NCBI GenBank assembly: GCA_009377605.1
Contig: WHTT01000048.1
Location: 1 to 50,352 of the forward strand
Origin: Luteitalea sp.
GTDB lineage: Bacteria > Acidobacteriota > Vicinamibacteria > Vicinamibacterales > Vicinamibacteraceae
Reading direction: 5' to 3'
Length of the DNA: 50,352 nucleotides
Position numbers and translations under genes: made by a program. Below are positions 25,504 to 33,785 of this stretch, one piece after another. Each line of letters begins with the position of its first letter. Within the stretch, counting starts at the first letter, position 1. The notes under the pieces are model-generated. The model saw nothing but the letters and a program-made list of their open reading frames with translations. It had not been told where the DNA came from and searched no databases.

Positions 25504-25549
25504 CTTATTCCCGGCGCTCACTTGAGTTGTCAGTCGCGCTGGCTGTAGT

Positions 25550-25570
25550 TATCAGCTATCAGCTATCAGC
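25550..25570. repeat. Three tandem copies of the heptamer TATCAGC
   Basis: Exact units occupy 25550-25556, 25557-25563 and 25564-25570, in the gap between the epimerase and deacetylase genes. The preceding bases GTCAGTCGCGC contain no further clear unit. Such heptamer arrays are short intergenic repeats elsewhere; no function is evident here. Confidence 0.8.
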
Positions 25571-25665
25571 TTAGGCGCGAGCGGCTGATTCAGGTGAGAC
25601 GCCCGACCCTGGAGCCGATCGCACGCGACCGCGCGCGTGGCATCGAAGACTGGAGCGAGTTCGCT

Positions 25666-26685
25666 ATGAAGAGGCGTGAGTTTCTCGAAAAGGCCCTCGT
25701 CGGCGGTGCCGTGGTGCAGGCAGACGCCTCCGCTTCCACGGAGCGCGAGGTGGAGGCACAGGGCGCCGCGGGGGCGCCGGCGGAGATGCTCCGCCAGGGA
25801 GAGGTCATCATCGAGCGACCGGTGCCCGGTAGGCCTCACGAGGGCAAGGTGCTGGCCGCCATCCAACCGCACTCTGACGACATTCCGCTATTCGCCGGCG
25901 GCACGGTCGCCAAGCTCGTCAACGAAGGCTATTCGGGATACCTGATCCGCATGACCAACGACGAGAAGGCGGGCCGTGGCACCACCGTCGGAGCCGTGGT
26001 GCTGAACAACGAACGCGACAACGATGCCGTCGCCAAGACGCTCGGCCTGACGAAGGTCTTCAACCTGAACTACCGCAACCACCGCATGGACAACGAGTCT
26101 CGCCAGGAAATACGCGGACGGCTCATCCACCTGTTCCGCCTCCTGCGCGTGGACACGATCCTCGGCTACGACCCGTGGGGGCACTACGAAGAGAATCCGG
26201 ACCACTACGTGACGGCGCAGGTCGTCGAAGCCGCGTGCTGGATGGCGGGATCGAGCCGAGACTACGTGGAGCAGCTGGAGGCCGGCCTCGAGCCCCACGG
26301 CGTCGGTGAGAAGTACTATTTTGCGAGGGGCCCGCAGCTGGTCAACCGTATCGTGGACATCAGCGCGACCATCGATCGAAAGGTGGACGCCAACCGCGTC
26401 AACGTCACCCAGGGGCCTGCCGGGGAGAACGGCGCTCGCCTGAGGGCCCTGCTCGCGGCCAAGCAACAGCGGTTGCCCCTCCTGGGGAATGACGACGAGA
26501 CCGCCAATCGCCAGTACATCAAGCACATCGTGCTCGATCTGGACTCCATGCGGCTTCGTGCCGTGCCCTCGGACAGGGAGATAGGTCGGCGCTACGGGCT
26601 CGAGTGGGCCGAAGCGTTCCACTACATCGGTCCGGCGGAGAACAGGCTGGCGCGATACATCGCGGAGAACGCGGTGCCGATCTGA
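25666..26685 (+). CDS. PIG-L/LmbE-family deacetylase
   Basis: A 339-residue zinc hydrolase. ATG 25666 starts a KRREFLEKALVGGAVV leader that looks like a weak TAT or signal segment, which suggests export. The metal motif reads PHSDD (usual AHPDD) in VLAAIQPHSDDIPLFAGG, and the distal zinc ligand lies in NPDHYVTAQVVEAAC (the H of PDH). Between them VFNLNYRNHRMDN and RVDTILGYDPWGHYEENPDH are typical of the family. PIG-L enzymes remove N-acetyl groups from GlcNAc-containing molecules, which fits the amino-sugar theme of the locus. It is separated from the epimerase by a 162-base gap and from rpiR by a promoter. Confidence 0.88.
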   Translation: MKRREFLEKALVGGAVVQADASASTEREVEAQGAAGAPAEMLRQGEVIIERPVPGRPHEGKVLAAIQPHSDDIPLFAGGTVAKLVNEGYSGYLIRMTNDEKAGRGTTVGAVVLNNERDNDAVAKTLGLTKVFNLNYRNHRMDNESRQEIRGRLIHLFRLLRVDTILGYDPWGHYEENPDHYVTAQVVEAACWMAGSSRDYVEQLEAGLEPHGVGEKYYFARGPQLVNRIVDISATIDRKVDANRVNVTQGPAGENGARLRALLAAKQQRLPLLGNDDETANRQYIKHIVLDLDSMRLRAVPSDREIGRRYGLEWAEAFHYIGPAENRLARYIAENAVPI

Positions 26686-26713
26686 GCGGCGCGGCCGTCT
26701 TCACGGAAAGCAC

Positions 26714-26744
26714 TTGACATTTCGTCGTGTGGAGTAATACTACA
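26714..26744 (+). promoter_or_regulatory. rpiR promoter overlapped by its proposed operator
   Basis: TTGACA at 26714-26719 is a consensus -35. The palindrome TGGAGTA-A-TACTACA (26730-26744; one mismatch to TGGAGTA-N-TACTCCA) covers the -10 position. A sister site lies at 21547-21561 in the divergent TonB receptor/GATase promoter. This layout is what autorepression by an RpiR dimer would need. AGGAGG at 26761 precedes the gene start. Confidence 0.6.
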
Positions 26745-26774
26745 CCATAAGCTCCAATTGAGGAGGCAAACTTC

Positions 26775-27653
26775 ATGATGCCGACCCGCGTGACCGACGT
26801 TGCTCCGGCCCGCGCCGGCTGTTTGCTCCGCATCACCAGCGCCAGCGGGCTGTTCAAGCCCGCCGAGGCCGCGGTCGCGGAGTTCGTGCTCGCCAACGCC
26901 GACCGGGTGCTGCACATGTCGGTGTCGGAAGCGGCGCGCGACGTCGGCGTGGGCGAGTCGACCGTGATCCGCTTCTGCCGCACGCTCGGCTACAAGGGGT
27001 ACCAGGAATTCAAGATCCGGCTGGCCCAAGACCTCGTGCAGCCGGTCGAATTCATCCACAGCAACATCACGTTCCAGGACAGCGCCGCGGAGCTCTGTCA
27101 GAAGGTCTTCGAAACCAACCGGCAGGCGGTCGAGAACACGATGCGCGCCCTGGATCCGGCGATGGTCGAGATCGCCGCCAAGTCGATCGTGCAGGCGCGC
27201 CGGATCGACATCTTCGGTGTCGGCTATTCGTACTTTTCAGGCCTCGACGCCAAGCTGAAGCTCGTGAGGTTCGGCCTGACGGCTGACGCGTATGGCGATC
27301 CGCACCTGCAGGTCATGGCCGCCGTGTCGCTCAAACCTGGCGATGTCGCGATTGGGATCTCCCACTCCGGGAGCACACGGGACGTCGTCGACGCCCTCGG
27401 TCCGGCGCGCAAGGCCGGCGCCACGACCATCGCCATTACCAATTACAGCCCATCGCCGCTTACACGTCTGTCCGACATCGTGCTGCTCACCGCCGCAACG
27501 GAATCGCCGCTGGGCGGTGAGGTGCTGACCTCGCGCATCGCGCAGCTGTGCGTGATCGATGCCTTGTCGGTCGCGGTCGCCGTGACGATGGGGGAGAGCT
27601 GTCTGGATCTGATCAAAAAGACATCGCAGGCCGTTCGGAAGAAGCGCTACTGA
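26775..27653 (+). CDS. RpiR/MurR-family sugar-phosphate-sensing regulator
   Basis: A 292-residue regulator. Residues 22-95 form the N-terminal helix-turn-helix (GLFKPAEAAVAEFVLANADR, SVSEAARDVGVGESTVIRFC, RTLGYKGYQEFKIRLAQDL); residues 125-265 form a SIS domain that binds phosphosugars (RIDIFGVGYSYFSGLDAKLK, DVAIGISHSGSTRDVVDAL, ATTIAITNYSPSPLTRLSD). ATG 26775 follows AGGAGG by 8 bases. MurR, NanR-like and related proteins of this family sense amino-sugar phosphates such as MurNAc-6-P or ManNAc-6-P. The kinase and SIS isomerase at 43.7-45.5 kb could produce its ligand. Confidence 0.93.
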   Translation: MMPTRVTDVAPARAGCLLRITSASGLFKPAEAAVAEFVLANADRVLHMSVSEAARDVGVGESTVIRFCRTLGYKGYQEFKIRLAQDLVQPVEFIHSNITFQDSAAELCQKVFETNRQAVENTMRALDPAMVEIAAKSIVQARRIDIFGVGYSYFSGLDAKLKLVRFGLTADAYGDPHLQVMAAVSLKPGDVAIGISHSGSTRDVVDALGPARKAGATTIAITNYSPSPLTRLSDIVLLTAATESPLGGEVLTSRIAQLCVIDALSVAVAVTMGESCLDLIKKTSQAVRKKRY

Positions 27654-27730
27654 TCGTGGTTCGCGCTGGCGGTGGTGACACAGAGCACGCAGCAGTCCGC
27701 GTTCGGGGCCCCAGCACCCGGAGGTGTCAT

Positions 27731-30700
27731 GTGAGAAGACGGCATTCGCGAATCGTCGTCATCGTGATCGGTCTGGTCGTCGGTGGTGTGGGTCTCAGCG
27801 ACGCTCAGACCGAGAAGGGATCCATCACCGGCGTGGTCCAGGACAGTTCCGGTGGAGTGCTGCCTGGTGCGACCGTCACGGTGACGAACCTCGGGACCCA
27901 GCTGTCGGCCGAGTATGTCAGCAATGATGCCGGCCGGTACGAAGCGCCATTCCTGACTCCGGGCAGATACCGGATCGCCGCCTCACTGGCAGGGTTCGCG
28001 ACGGCGATCATCGAGGAGGTCGAGCTCAACGTTGGCGGGAGGGCCACGGCGAACCTGACGCTGCCTCCCGCCTCTGTGACGACGGACGTCACGGTCCGGG
28101 CGCAGCCCACGCTGGTGCAGACCGAAACGGCCACCATCGGCCAGGTGGTCGACGCCGCCCGCCTCACGCAGTTGCCGACCCTCGATCGCAACATCTATGA
28201 CTTCATGCTCTTGACCTCGAATGTCACCGGGCCGCCTGGCGGCAATGCCCCGGCCTTCCGGCTCGAGAGCGGTGGCTCCTTCGCGATCTCCGGCACGCGC
28301 CCCTCGTCTATCACCTTCCGCATCGACGGGCTGTCGAACACCGATCCCGGCTTCGGCACGCCGACGATCACGCCGATGCTCGATTCGGTCCAGGAGTTCC
28401 AAGTGCACAACAACGCGTACTCGGCGGAGTACGAGGGGATCGGCCAGGTCAACGTCGCCACCAAGTCCGGCACGAGCCAGTATCACGGAGCCTTCACGGA
28501 GTTCTATCGCAGCGAGGATCTTCAGCCCACGCATCCGCTGCTGGACGAGAAGACGCCGCTGAACTTCGACCAGTTCGGCGGCACACTCGGCGGGCCGGTC
28601 CCATTCAGCGGCCGGACGTTCTTCTTCTTCGCCTACGAAGGCCGCCGGCACGACAACCTCAACATCGGGCGCACGGCCGTTCCCACGGACGCCGAGCGAT
28701 CCGGCGATTTCTCGGCCAGCCTTGGGGGGTGTCTCGTCTCCGACGGGCAAACGGTCCCGCTGCTAGGGAGCGACGGACAGCCAACTGGCGGATGCGTGCG
28801 CGAGGGCCAGATCTTCAACCCGTTCACGACCAGCGCCAATCCGTCGTTCGACCCAGGCCAGCCGGCCTCGGCGTTCAATCCACAGTTGATCCGCCAGCCG
28901 TTCCCGGGCAACGCGATTCCAAGCAGCCTCGTGGGCTCGACCGCGCAAGCGCTCTTCGAGGCGCAGGTCCCGCTTCCGAATCAGAATCAGTTGGGCGACG
29001 ATCTGTCGAACTACCAGGGGCTCACCGGCGCGGACATCAACTACGACCAGTGGTCGGTTCGGGTCGACCACAATTTGACCGACTCCGATCGCGTCTACGG
29101 GCGAGTGGCCATCCAAGATAACGTTCGGATGAACCAGCCGCTCGTGCCCTTCACGACGAAGAATCTCCAGGGCAAGGGCCGTGTGGCTTCGGGAACCTGG
29201 GCGCGGGTGCTGGGGGCGAACGCCGTCAACGAGCTCCGCGTCGGCTACGTCCGCGGCATCTACGGGGACTTCATCGACGAGATCGATCCGTCGCAGTTTG
29301 GCATCGAGAATACGACGCTGCCCACGCTCCCGCGCTTCTTCCTCAGCGGGGCCGCACTCAGCTACGGCGGCTTCTCGGGGTCGGTGCTCAACGAGACGCA
29401 GGATACATTCCAGGTGGCCGACAACTTCTCGTGGCTGCGCGGCAAGCACGCGCTCAAGGCTGGGTTCGAGCTGAGCTACAACACGTTCCACAACGCAGAG
29501 CGGTTCGGGGCGAATGGCACGGCCAACGTCACTGGTCTCTATACGGTCGCGTATAACGCCGGCATGACCGCCGGGCGCGCCCACTCGCTTGCCGATTTCG
29601 TGCTGGGCCTTGCCGAGAGCACCTCGCTCAACCGGCCGGCGCAGGTCGAGGTGCAGAACATGCCCTGGGCCGTCTACGTGCAGGACGACTGGAATCTCAA
29701 CGATCGCATCACCATCAGCGCCGGGCTCCGATACGAGTACCACCACCCCTGGAAAGAGGAGAATCTCGGCGGCGCGGCGCTCGACCTCTCGAATGGAGGC
29801 CAGCTGTTCGTCGTCGATCCAGAAGTCGCGACGCTCTCCGACACGCCGCTGGTCGTGTGCTGCGCACCGCGCCGCGCCGTCGAGGCCGACCGCAACGATT
29901 TCGCGCCCCGCGTGAGTGCCGTATACCGTCCATTCGCCAGCGACGAGTTGGCTATACGGGCGGGGTACGGACTCTATTACTCGGACACCACACAGTTCTT
30001 CACATGGCGCAGCTACGAGCCGCTGCGCGGCGCGATCTATGACGGCGTCGCCGGCGACTTCCGGAATCCCGGCAGCCGCCTCGAGAACCTGTTCCCCGTG
30101 TCGAGCTTCGTCCAGGGCGGCGGTGTCGAGCCGTTCTTCCCGAGCGGCGTGGCCGGGCTGACCACACCCGTCATCAGCGCGGGCGGCGTGCTCGCGAGCC
30201 ACCTCAACCGGACGCCCATGTCCCATCAGTGGAGTGTGAGCGTCCAGCGCGAGATTCTCCCGCGCATGCTGCTGGACGTCACCTACCAAGGCTCGATCGG
30301 CCGCAACCTGCCGACGCAATGGATTTTCAACCAGCCGCCGCCGAGCCCGGTTCCCGTCGATTTCAGCAGCACGGATGCGGCGGCGAATCCCTACCTGCGC
30401 CGCCCGTACGAGTGCTGTTCGACCGGATCGTTCTTCTACAACGGCAACATCGAGGAATCGCAGTACAATGCGCTCACGATCAAGGTCGACAAGCGCTTCG
30501 CGAACGACTACCAGTTCCTCGCAAGCTACACGTACTCGGCGAGCTACGACCATGGCAGCGACGTGTTCGCCGTCGGCAATACCTTCAACATCTTGTCCAA
30601 CAGCCGAGATATCGAGCAGGATTGGGGCCGTTCGTCCTACGACGTGCCGCACCGGGTCGTCGCCAGTGGCAGTGTGATTCTGCCGTTCGGCCAAGGCCGG

Positions 30701-31255
30701 CGCTTCCTCGATCAGGGCGGCGTTGTGAATGCGCTCGTCGGCGGCTGGCGGGCGTCAACCAACGTCGTCATTCAGAGCGGATTCCCGTTCACTCCGCTCA
30801 TCCGCAACCGCAGGGCGAACACCGGGTACGCGCTGTCGACCGAGCGCGGCGATCTCATCGGGAACCCGTACTGGTCCGACGACGAGTGGAATCGGCTTGT
30901 CGACGAGTGGAAGCGCGCCGACGATACACGCCTCTTCATCATCAACCCCGACGCCATCAGCCTCGATTACGCGCCGGGAACGTTCGGCAGCATCCCGCGC
31001 AACTTCTTCCGCGCGCCGTACGGCTATCGGCTCGACCTGTCGTTCGCGAAGGTGTCCGACCTGCCGGGCCGCGTGCAGCTCGAGGTGCGGGCCGATATCA
31101 TCAACGCGACCGGCGAGCGGCTGCACCGGCTCGATCTGTCGCAACTCGTCCGCGCCAATAATCTGCTCACGCACCCGACCATGGGCAGCGTCGGCACGTA
31201 CAACGAGCTATTCAATCCCCGCGTGATTCAGCTCGGGATGCGGCTGACCTTCTGA
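27731..31255 (+). CDS. TonB-dependent receptor, Oar-like
   Basis: A 1174-residue receptor. GTG 27731 is preferred (GGAGG at 27720-27724, six bases away; the ATG at 27729 reads straight into a stop). The signal peptide is residues 7-26 (IVVIVIGLVVGGVGLSDAQ); then the regulatory-like domain (GSITGVVQDSSGGVLPGAT), plug (LPTLDRNIYDFMLLTSNV, SITFRIDGLSNTDPG, VNVATKSGTSQYHGAFTEFY), and barrel, ending VIQLGMRLTF. It contains paired cysteines around residues 335-355 (GGCLVSDGQ, GGCVREGQ) and a CCAPRRA segment, so surface loops may be disulfide-bonded. It is 78 bases after rpiR and one base before the ceramidase-like gene, i.e. inside the catabolic transcript. Confidence 0.92.
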   Translation: MRRRHSRIVVIVIGLVVGGVGLSDAQTEKGSITGVVQDSSGGVLPGATVTVTNLGTQLSAEYVSNDAGRYEAPFLTPGRYRIAASLAGFATAIIEEVELNVGGRATANLTLPPASVTTDVTVRAQPTLVQTETATIGQVVDAARLTQLPTLDRNIYDFMLLTSNVTGPPGGNAPAFRLESGGSFAISGTRPSSITFRIDGLSNTDPGFGTPTITPMLDSVQEFQVHNNAYSAEYEGIGQVNVATKSGTSQYHGAFTEFYRSEDLQPTHPLLDEKTPLNFDQFGGTLGGPVPFSGRTFFFFAYEGRRHDNLNIGRTAVPTDAERSGDFSASLGGCLVSDGQTVPLLGSDGQPTGGCVREGQIFNPFTTSANPSFDPGQPASAFNPQLIRQPFPGNAIPSSLVGSTAQALFEAQVPLPNQNQLGDDLSNYQGLTGADINYDQWSVRVDHNLTDSDRVYGRVAIQDNVRMNQPLVPFTTKNLQGKGRVASGTWARVLGANAVNELRVGYVRGIYGDFIDEIDPSQFGIENTTLPTLPRFFLSGAALSYGGFSGSVLNETQDTFQVADNFSWLRGKHALKAGFELSYNTFHNAERFGANGTANVTGLYTVAYNAGMTAGRAHSLADFVLGLAESTSLNRPAQVEVQNMPWAVYVQDDWNLNDRITISAGLRYEYHHPWKEENLGGAALDLSNGGQLFVVDPEVATLSDTPLVVCCAPRRAVEADRNDFAPRVSAVYRPFASDELAIRAGYGLYYSDTTQFFTWRSYEPLRGAIYDGVAGDFRNPGSRLENLFPVSSFVQGGGVEPFFPSGVAGLTTPVISAGGVLASHLNRTPMSHQWSVSVQREILPRMLLDVTYQGSIGRNLPTQWIFNQPPPSPVPVDFSSTDAAANPYLRRPYECCSTGSFFYNGNIEESQYNALTIKVDKRFANDYQFLASYTYSASYDHGSDVFAVGNTFNILSNSRDIEQDWGRSSYDVPHRVVASGSVILPFGQGRRFLDQGGVVNALVGGWRASTNVVIQSGFPFTPLIRNRRANTGYALSTERGDLIGNPYWSDDEWNRLVDEWKRADDTRLFIINPDAISLDYAPGTFGSIPRNFFRAPYGYRLDLSFAKVSDLPGRVQLEVRADIINATGERLHRLDLSQLVRANNLLTHPTMGSVGTYNELFNPRVIQLGMRLTF

Positions 31256-31256
31256 T

Positions 31257-32654
31257 GTGCGTCATTCCGAGCCGACGTGCCGTGGACGGGGCGCCCGAGC
31301 GGCGCCCGGACCGCTGCCTCTGGGGCGTCCTGTGCTGACAGCCGGATTCGACAGGTCGTGCATCTCGCCGGCGCCGGGCATGCCGCTCGCCGGATACGCC
31401 GCCCGCGAGGGCGTGTGCCTCGGCGTGCACGACGATCTATTCGCCCGCGCGCTCGTGCTCGAGGAAGAGGGGGAGGCGCTCGTCCTTGTCAGCGTCGATC
31501 TGCTCGCCCTATCCGACGTCTTCGTGCAGCGCGTGCGGCAGAACATCTACGCCAGGACCGGCATCCCGCGGCGCGGCATCATGGTGTCGGCGACGCACAC
31601 GCATGCCGGTCCTGTCACCATCTCGACGTTCTTCAATCCAGGCGAGACCCTCGATGCCGGATACATGGACCATCTCGCAAGGGTGATCGAGGACGGCGTT
31701 GTGCGCGCCTGGCGCTCGCGGCGGCCAGCACGGATCGGTGTCGGTGTCACCAGCGTGGACGGGTTGGGGGCGAACCGACGAAGTGTGAATCGCCGTCCGA
31801 TCGATCCAGACGTCGGCGTGATTCGCGTAGAGGAGTCCAGCGGTCGCCCGATGACCGTCGTCGTGAACTACGCCTGCCACCCTACGGTCCTCGGGCCGGA
31901 CAATCTCCTGGCGTCCGGCGACTTTCCGGCCTTCGCCGTCGCGCGGGTGGAGGCGGGGCCCGGCCAGGGAGCCCGTGCGATGTTCGTCAACGGCGCGCAG
32001 GGCGACGTCAGCGTCGGGCATTCCTCGGAGCTGAGCGCCATCGGGGTGATCACACCCGGACGGACCTTCGAACGTGCCGAAGAAATCGGCAATCGCCTCG
32101 CGGATGCCGTGCTCGCGACATTGCCGTCGATCTCGACGACACCCCGCGCGTCGATCGCCGCGCGATCCGAGCCCGTGGAGCTGGCCTGGAGGCAGTTCCC
32201 GCCGCCCGACCAGACGAGGGCGACGCTCGAGGCCGCCACCGAGCGGCTCAACCACATGCTGGCGGGGGGGGCCTCGCCCGACGAGGTCGCCCGCGCGCGC
32301 ACCGAGCGCCTGTATGCGTCGATCACGCACTTCTACGGAGGCGAGGCTCACGCCGCCCAGGGCCCTCTGACGATCGAGGTGCAGGCCTTTCGCATCGACG
32401 GCGCAGCGCTGATTGCCGTGCCGGCTGAGGTCTTCGTGTCAATCGGTCTCCGGGTCAAGCGTGCCGCGCCTCGGCCGATCCTGCTGGCGGGCGTGACCAA
32501 CGGGTACATCGCGTACCTGCCGGATAGCGGCGCCTATGCCGTGGGCGGGTACGAAGTCGTCTCCTCCAAGTGCGCGGAGGACTCAGAGGCTCGGCTCGTC
32601 GATGGGATCCTCGCACTCCAGCGGCGGCTGTTCGACGGAGCGGCAACGGCATGA
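31257..32654 (+). CDS. Neutral/alkaline ceramidase-like hydrolase, no signal peptide
   Basis: A 465-residue protein of the neutral/alkaline non-lysosomal ceramidase N-terminal domain type. GTG 31257 lies one base after the receptor stop, but a later in-frame GTG about 31335 (VLTAGFDRSCISPAPGMPL) is an equally plausible start. Zinc-site motifs are intact: GIMVSATHTHAGPVTISTF and VVVNYACHPTVLGPDNLL; VNGAQGDVSVGH and GVTNGYIAYLPDSGAYAVGGYE complete the family pattern. Unlike the TAT-bearing relative at 17.3 kb it has no export signal, so it should act in the cytoplasm on an amide-linked substrate. In a sugar locus the substrate need not be ceramide; an N-acyl sugar is possible. Confidence 0.85.
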   Translation: MRHSEPTCRGRGARAAPGPLPLGRPVLTAGFDRSCISPAPGMPLAGYAAREGVCLGVHDDLFARALVLEEEGEALVLVSVDLLALSDVFVQRVRQNIYARTGIPRRGIMVSATHTHAGPVTISTFFNPGETLDAGYMDHLARVIEDGVVRAWRSRRPARIGVGVTSVDGLGANRRSVNRRPIDPDVGVIRVEESSGRPMTVVVNYACHPTVLGPDNLLASGDFPAFAVARVEAGPGQGARAMFVNGAQGDVSVGHSSELSAIGVITPGRTFERAEEIGNRLADAVLATLPSISTTPRASIAARSEPVELAWRQFPPPDQTRATLEAATERLNHMLAGGASPDEVARARTERLYASITHFYGGEAHAAQGPLTIEVQAFRIDGAALIAVPAEVFVSIGLRVKRAAPRPILLAGVTNGYIAYLPDSGAYAVGGYEVVSSKCAEDSEARLVDGILALQRRLFDGAATA

Positions 32655-33745
32655 CGTCGCCCATCGCCGGACCCGGATTCTCCGCCGCGGCGCCAGACCC
32701 GTCGCGGTCCGTGCGGGTCGGCGTCATCGGCCTTGGGATCATGGGCGAGCAATACGTTCGCATCTACCAGGCGCATCCCGCGGCGCGGGTCACCGCGATC
32801 AGCACGCGCCGCGAGGATCGACTGGCGGAGGTCGGCGCTCGATATGACGTGGCGGGCCGGCACACCGACTTCCGCGACCTGCTCGCGCGCGACGACGTGG
32901 ATGCGGTCTGTGTCGCCACGCCTGACGACGTGCACCACGCGCCCGTTCGCGCCGCGATCGAGGCCGGAAAGCACGTGCTCTGCGAAAAGCCGTTTACGAC
33001 GGATCTGGCCGAGGCGGACGACATTCTGGCCATGCTGCGCACGCGCCCCCGACAGAAGCTGCAGGTCGCGTTCAACCATCGCTGGCTCTCTTCCTACCAT
33101 CACGGCGCCGCCGCGATTCGGAGAGGGGACATCGGCCGCCCGGTGTCAGGCTTTGCGCGGAAGAACGACACGATCTACGTGCCGACGGAGATGCTCCCAT
33201 GGGCTGCCCGGACGACCCCGATTCACTTCCTCGGGGCGCACGACATCGATCTGATGCGCTGGTTCTTGGCGGCCGAGCCGGTCACGGCCTACGCCCGCGG
33301 CGTCAGAGGCGTGCTGGCCAGTCGAGGCGTGGAGACGTGGGACGTGGTGCACGCCCTCGTGTCGTTCGAAGGGGGCGCGGTGGCGGCGTTCGAGGCCGCA
33401 TGGATCTATCCGAACGCGTTTCCGACGCTGACCGATTCGTTCCTCGAAGTCATCGGCACCGAGGGCCATCTGCATTTCGACCGGAAGCGCGAGTCGATCG
33501 AGATGAGCACCGCGACGGCTTTCACGTTTCCGAAGACGTTCCTGCTGTCCGACGTGTTCGGCCGGATGCGTGGAGCGTTCGTGGAATGCCTCTCGGACTT
33601 CGTCGCGGCCGTCACGGAGGATACCGAGCCGCGCGTGACCGCGTTCGATGGCCGGCAGGTGACGGCGGTGCTCGACGCCGTCACGCGATCACTCGTCAGC
33701 GGCCGGCCCGAAGGGGTCGTCAGGAAACAGACGTCGAGGGATTAG
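32651..33745 (+). CDS. Gfo/Idh/MocA-family dehydrogenase (cytosolic)
   Basis: A 364-residue NAD(P)-dependent sugar or inositol-type dehydrogenase; its ATG overlaps the previous stop. Rossmann domain: VRVGVIGLGIMGEQYVRIYQ, VDAVCVATPDDVHHAPVRAA and the canonical EKP lysine motif (KHVLCEKPFTTDL). C-terminal domain: TPIHFLGAHDIDLMRWFL with the conserved His/Asp pair, FLEVIGTEGHLHFDR. No signal peptide, in contrast to the 4.6-kb paralogue. It could oxidise or isomerise the sugar entering through the symporter that follows 40 bases downstream. Confidence 0.92.
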   Translation: MTSPIAGPGFSAAAPDPSRSVRVGVIGLGIMGEQYVRIYQAHPAARVTAISTRREDRLAEVGARYDVAGRHTDFRDLLARDDVDAVCVATPDDVHHAPVRAAIEAGKHVLCEKPFTTDLAEADDILAMLRTRPRQKLQVAFNHRWLSSYHHGAAAIRRGDIGRPVSGFARKNDTIYVPTEMLPWAARTTPIHFLGAHDIDLMRWFLAAEPVTAYARGVRGVLASRGVETWDVVHALVSFEGGAVAAFEAAWIYPNAFPTLTDSFLEVIGTEGHLHFDRKRESIEMSTATAFTFPKTFLLSDVFGRMRGAFVECLSDFVAAVTEDTEPRVTAFDGRQVTAVLDAVTRSLVSGRPEGVVRKQTSRD

Positions 33746-33785
33746 CCAGCGCCCGTCCCCTGCCGGGGCGGCAGCGGAGCACCGG

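Noticed and set aside
25550-25570. CRISPR-like array
   Set aside because: The three heptamers are directly adjacent with no spacers and no cas genes are present; it is a simple tandem repeat.
28763-30694. A 643-codon minus-strand ORF inside the TonB receptor gene
   Set aside because: Antisense shadow of the receptor, with no recognisable motifs or ribosome-binding site.
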